Assembly (NCBI GenBank): GCA_030671465.1
Contig: DAOVIP010000147.1
Location: forward strand, 1-5,663
DNA from: Candidatus Aminicenantota bacterium
GTDB taxonomy: Bacteria; Acidobacteriota; Aminicenantia; UBA2199
Reading direction: 5' to 3'
Length of the DNA: 5,663 nucleotides
A program made the translations under genes and the position numbers. Shown one piece after another: positions 4,450 to 5,663 of the stretch. The notes under the pieces are model-generated. The model made no database searches. It was not told the DNA's origin and worked only from the letters and a program-made list of their open reading frames with translations. The first letter of the stretch is position 1; every line of letters begins with the position of its first letter.

Positions 4450-5663
4450 ATGAATCGAGGGAAACGACTGGTATGGTTGACCGGCCTGATGCTCATCCTG
4501 GTTGTCTTTATCTATCTACTTCAGTTTTTAAAGAAAAAACCGCTGGAATGGACCCCGGAAAACAGCCTGGTCCAAAAAACTGCACCCGGTCTCGGTGATC
4601 TATATGACCGCCAGGCCTTGATTCGGGCCCTTGATCTGAGTTTACAATACATGAACAAACTGGACCCGGGCAGACCGGTCCGCCTGGGTCCGGACACGTA
4701 CTCCCTTGAACAGCTCCGGTTGACCTTAACCGATTTTAAAAAACATTTGACTGAAAAGGGCTTGACCCCGGCTTTTTTTCAGTACCTGAAAAAAAATTAC
4801 CACTTTTATCAAACCCCGGCCCCCAAGGTCATTTTTACCGGCTACTACGAAGCCCGGCTCAGGGGTTCCTTCACCCCATCGGACCGGTACCGCTTTCCCC
4901 TTTACCGGAAACCGGATGACCTGGTCCGGATTGATCTGTCCAAATTTCATTTTTTTTCCAAATTCAAGGGGCTCCCAACCATTATCAAAGGCCGGGTTGC
5001 CGAAGGTCAAACCGTTTTGCCCTACTATTCCAGGGAAGAAATTGACAGCCGGCAGAAGATTTCCTTGAAAAACCTGGAAATTCTCTGGGTGGACGATATC
5101 ATTGAACTGTTCTTTCTTCACATCCAGGGTTCGGGTATTGTCACCCTGGACAGCGGAGAATCCATCCGGGTCAATTATTCCGAAAGCAACGGCCACCCCT
5201 ATCGGGCCATTGGCAAATTTCTGATTGACCGGGGCCTGCTTACTTACGAAGACATGTCCATGCAGAGTATCCGCCGCTACCTTGAAGCCCATCCCCGGGA
5301 AGTGGAGACCATTTTCAATTTCAATCCCAGCTATGTTTTTTTCAGGACGGTTGAAGCAGGACCCATGGGCTCCATCGGGGTTCCCCTGACCCCTTTCCGG
5401 AGCATTGCGGTGGACCAATACCTTTTTCCCAAGGGAGCCCTTGGATTCATCGAAACCGAAATTCCGGATTCCGGAGATGAAGCCAATCTCCGGCCTCAGA
5501 ACGGGGTAAAAAAGTGGAAAAAATTCCGGGCCTTTGTATTGAATCAGGATTCCGGCGGGGCCATCAAGGGTCCGGGGCGGGTTGACATCTTTACCGGTTA
5601 CGGCGAACTCAGCGAATGGATCGCCGGCCATATGAAGCAGCCCGGGACTTTCTATTTTCTCAT
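4450..5663 (+). CDS. mltA: MltA-type membrane-bound lytic murein transglycosylase, 5' part (open at right edge)
   Basis: MltA cleaves the MurNAc-GlcNAc bond of peptidoglycan and forms 1,6-anhydroMurNAc ends. The window holds 404 residues with no stop. A short basic start (NRGKR) precedes a hydrophobic helix at about 7-26. No lipobox cysteine is present, so this looks like an uncleaved inner-membrane anchor, unlike the outer-membrane lipoprotein of E. coli. MltA landmarks follow: FTGYYEARLRGS (129-140), LFFLHIQGSG (220-229), NPSYVFFR (292-299), GVPLTPFRSIAVD (310-322), then the 3D domain QDSGGAIKGPGRVDIFTGYG (366-385). D379 aligns with the catalytic aspartate of E. coli MltA (D308) and D367 with the conserved one before it. 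About 10-30 residues should be missing at the end. The ATG lies 6 bases after the anti-sigma stop with no clear ribosome site, which suggests translational coupling. A 301-codon minus-strand open frame across it is only a shadow. Confidence 0.93.
   Translation, partial: MNRGKRLVWLTGLMLILVVFIYLLQFLKKKPLEWTPENSLVQKTAPGLGDLYDRQALIRALDLSLQYMNKLDPGRPVRLGPDTYSLEQLRLTLTDFKKHLTEKGLTPAFFQYLKKNYHFYQTPAPKVIFTGYYEARLRGSFTPSDRYRFPLYRKPDDLVRIDLSKFHFFSKFKGLPTIIKGRVAEGQTVLPYYSREEIDSRQKISLKNLEILWVDDIIELFFLHIQGSGIVTLDSGESIRVNYSESNGHPYRAIGKFLIDRGLLTYEDMSMQSIRRYLEAHPREVETIFNFNPSYVFFRTVEAGPMGSIGVPLTPFRSIAVDQYLFPKGALGFIETEIPDSGDEANLRPQNGVKKWKKFRAFVLNQDSGGAIKGPGRVDIFTGYGELSEWIAGHMKQPGTFYFL

Noticed and set aside
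4726..5631. A 301-codon open frame on the minus strand.
   Set aside because: It lies antisense to a clear MltA gene with intact motifs. Its translation has no recognisable family pattern, and its openness follows from the codon bias of the plus-strand gene.
1..5663. CRISPR array, tRNA, insertion sequence, prophage or attachment site.
   Set aside because: No regularly spaced repeats, tRNA-like cloverleaf sequence, transposase or integrase coding sequence, or terminal inverted repeats were seen on either strand.

Overview
The window looks like chromosomal DNA of a Gram-negative bacterium of moderate GC. It carries the start of a ribosomal protein S15 gene, a periplasmic MltA-type lytic transglycosylase and an ABC-2 exporter. 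The overall style (rich in CCG, CTG and GCC codons, strong GGAGG ribosome sites, an MltA without a lipobox) suggests a Desulfobacterota-like (deltaproteobacterial) source. That placement is inference only; nothing in the sequence fixes the taxon.

Layout. Positions 1-215 on the minus strand hold the first 71 codons of rpsO, running off the left edge and starting at a TTG. Positions 216-391 are a divergent control region with a good sigma70-type promoter facing each way and AT-rich repeats between them. From 392 to the right edge, five genes lie on the plus strand: a NatA-like ABC ATPase (392-1201), a NatB-like ABC-2 permease (1203-2399, true start well downstream of the longest open frame), a divergent ECF-like sigma factor with a GTG start (2440-3309), a single-pass zinc-finger anti-sigma factor whose outer end carries MORN/YwqK-like repeats (3364-4443), and the first 404 codons of an MltA lytic transglycosylase (4450 to the edge, open at the right). 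The gaps are 1, 40, 54 and 6 bases, so all five are probably one operon driven from the promoter at 310-338. No gene-free stretch longer than 300 bases exists.

How the genes may work together. The ABC pair should be an ATP-driven exporter in the inner membrane. The sigma and anti-sigma genes look like a matched transmembrane signalling pair. MltA cuts peptidoglycan. Together this suggests an envelope-homeostasis module in which an outward-facing repeat domain, held on a long basic linker, senses something in the periplasm or wall and frees the sigma factor. The individual family calls are well supported; the joint function is inference. The most distinctive point is the fusion of a zinc-finger anti-sigma factor to MORN-like repeats, next to an atypical sigma factor with an inserted spacer of about 100 residues.
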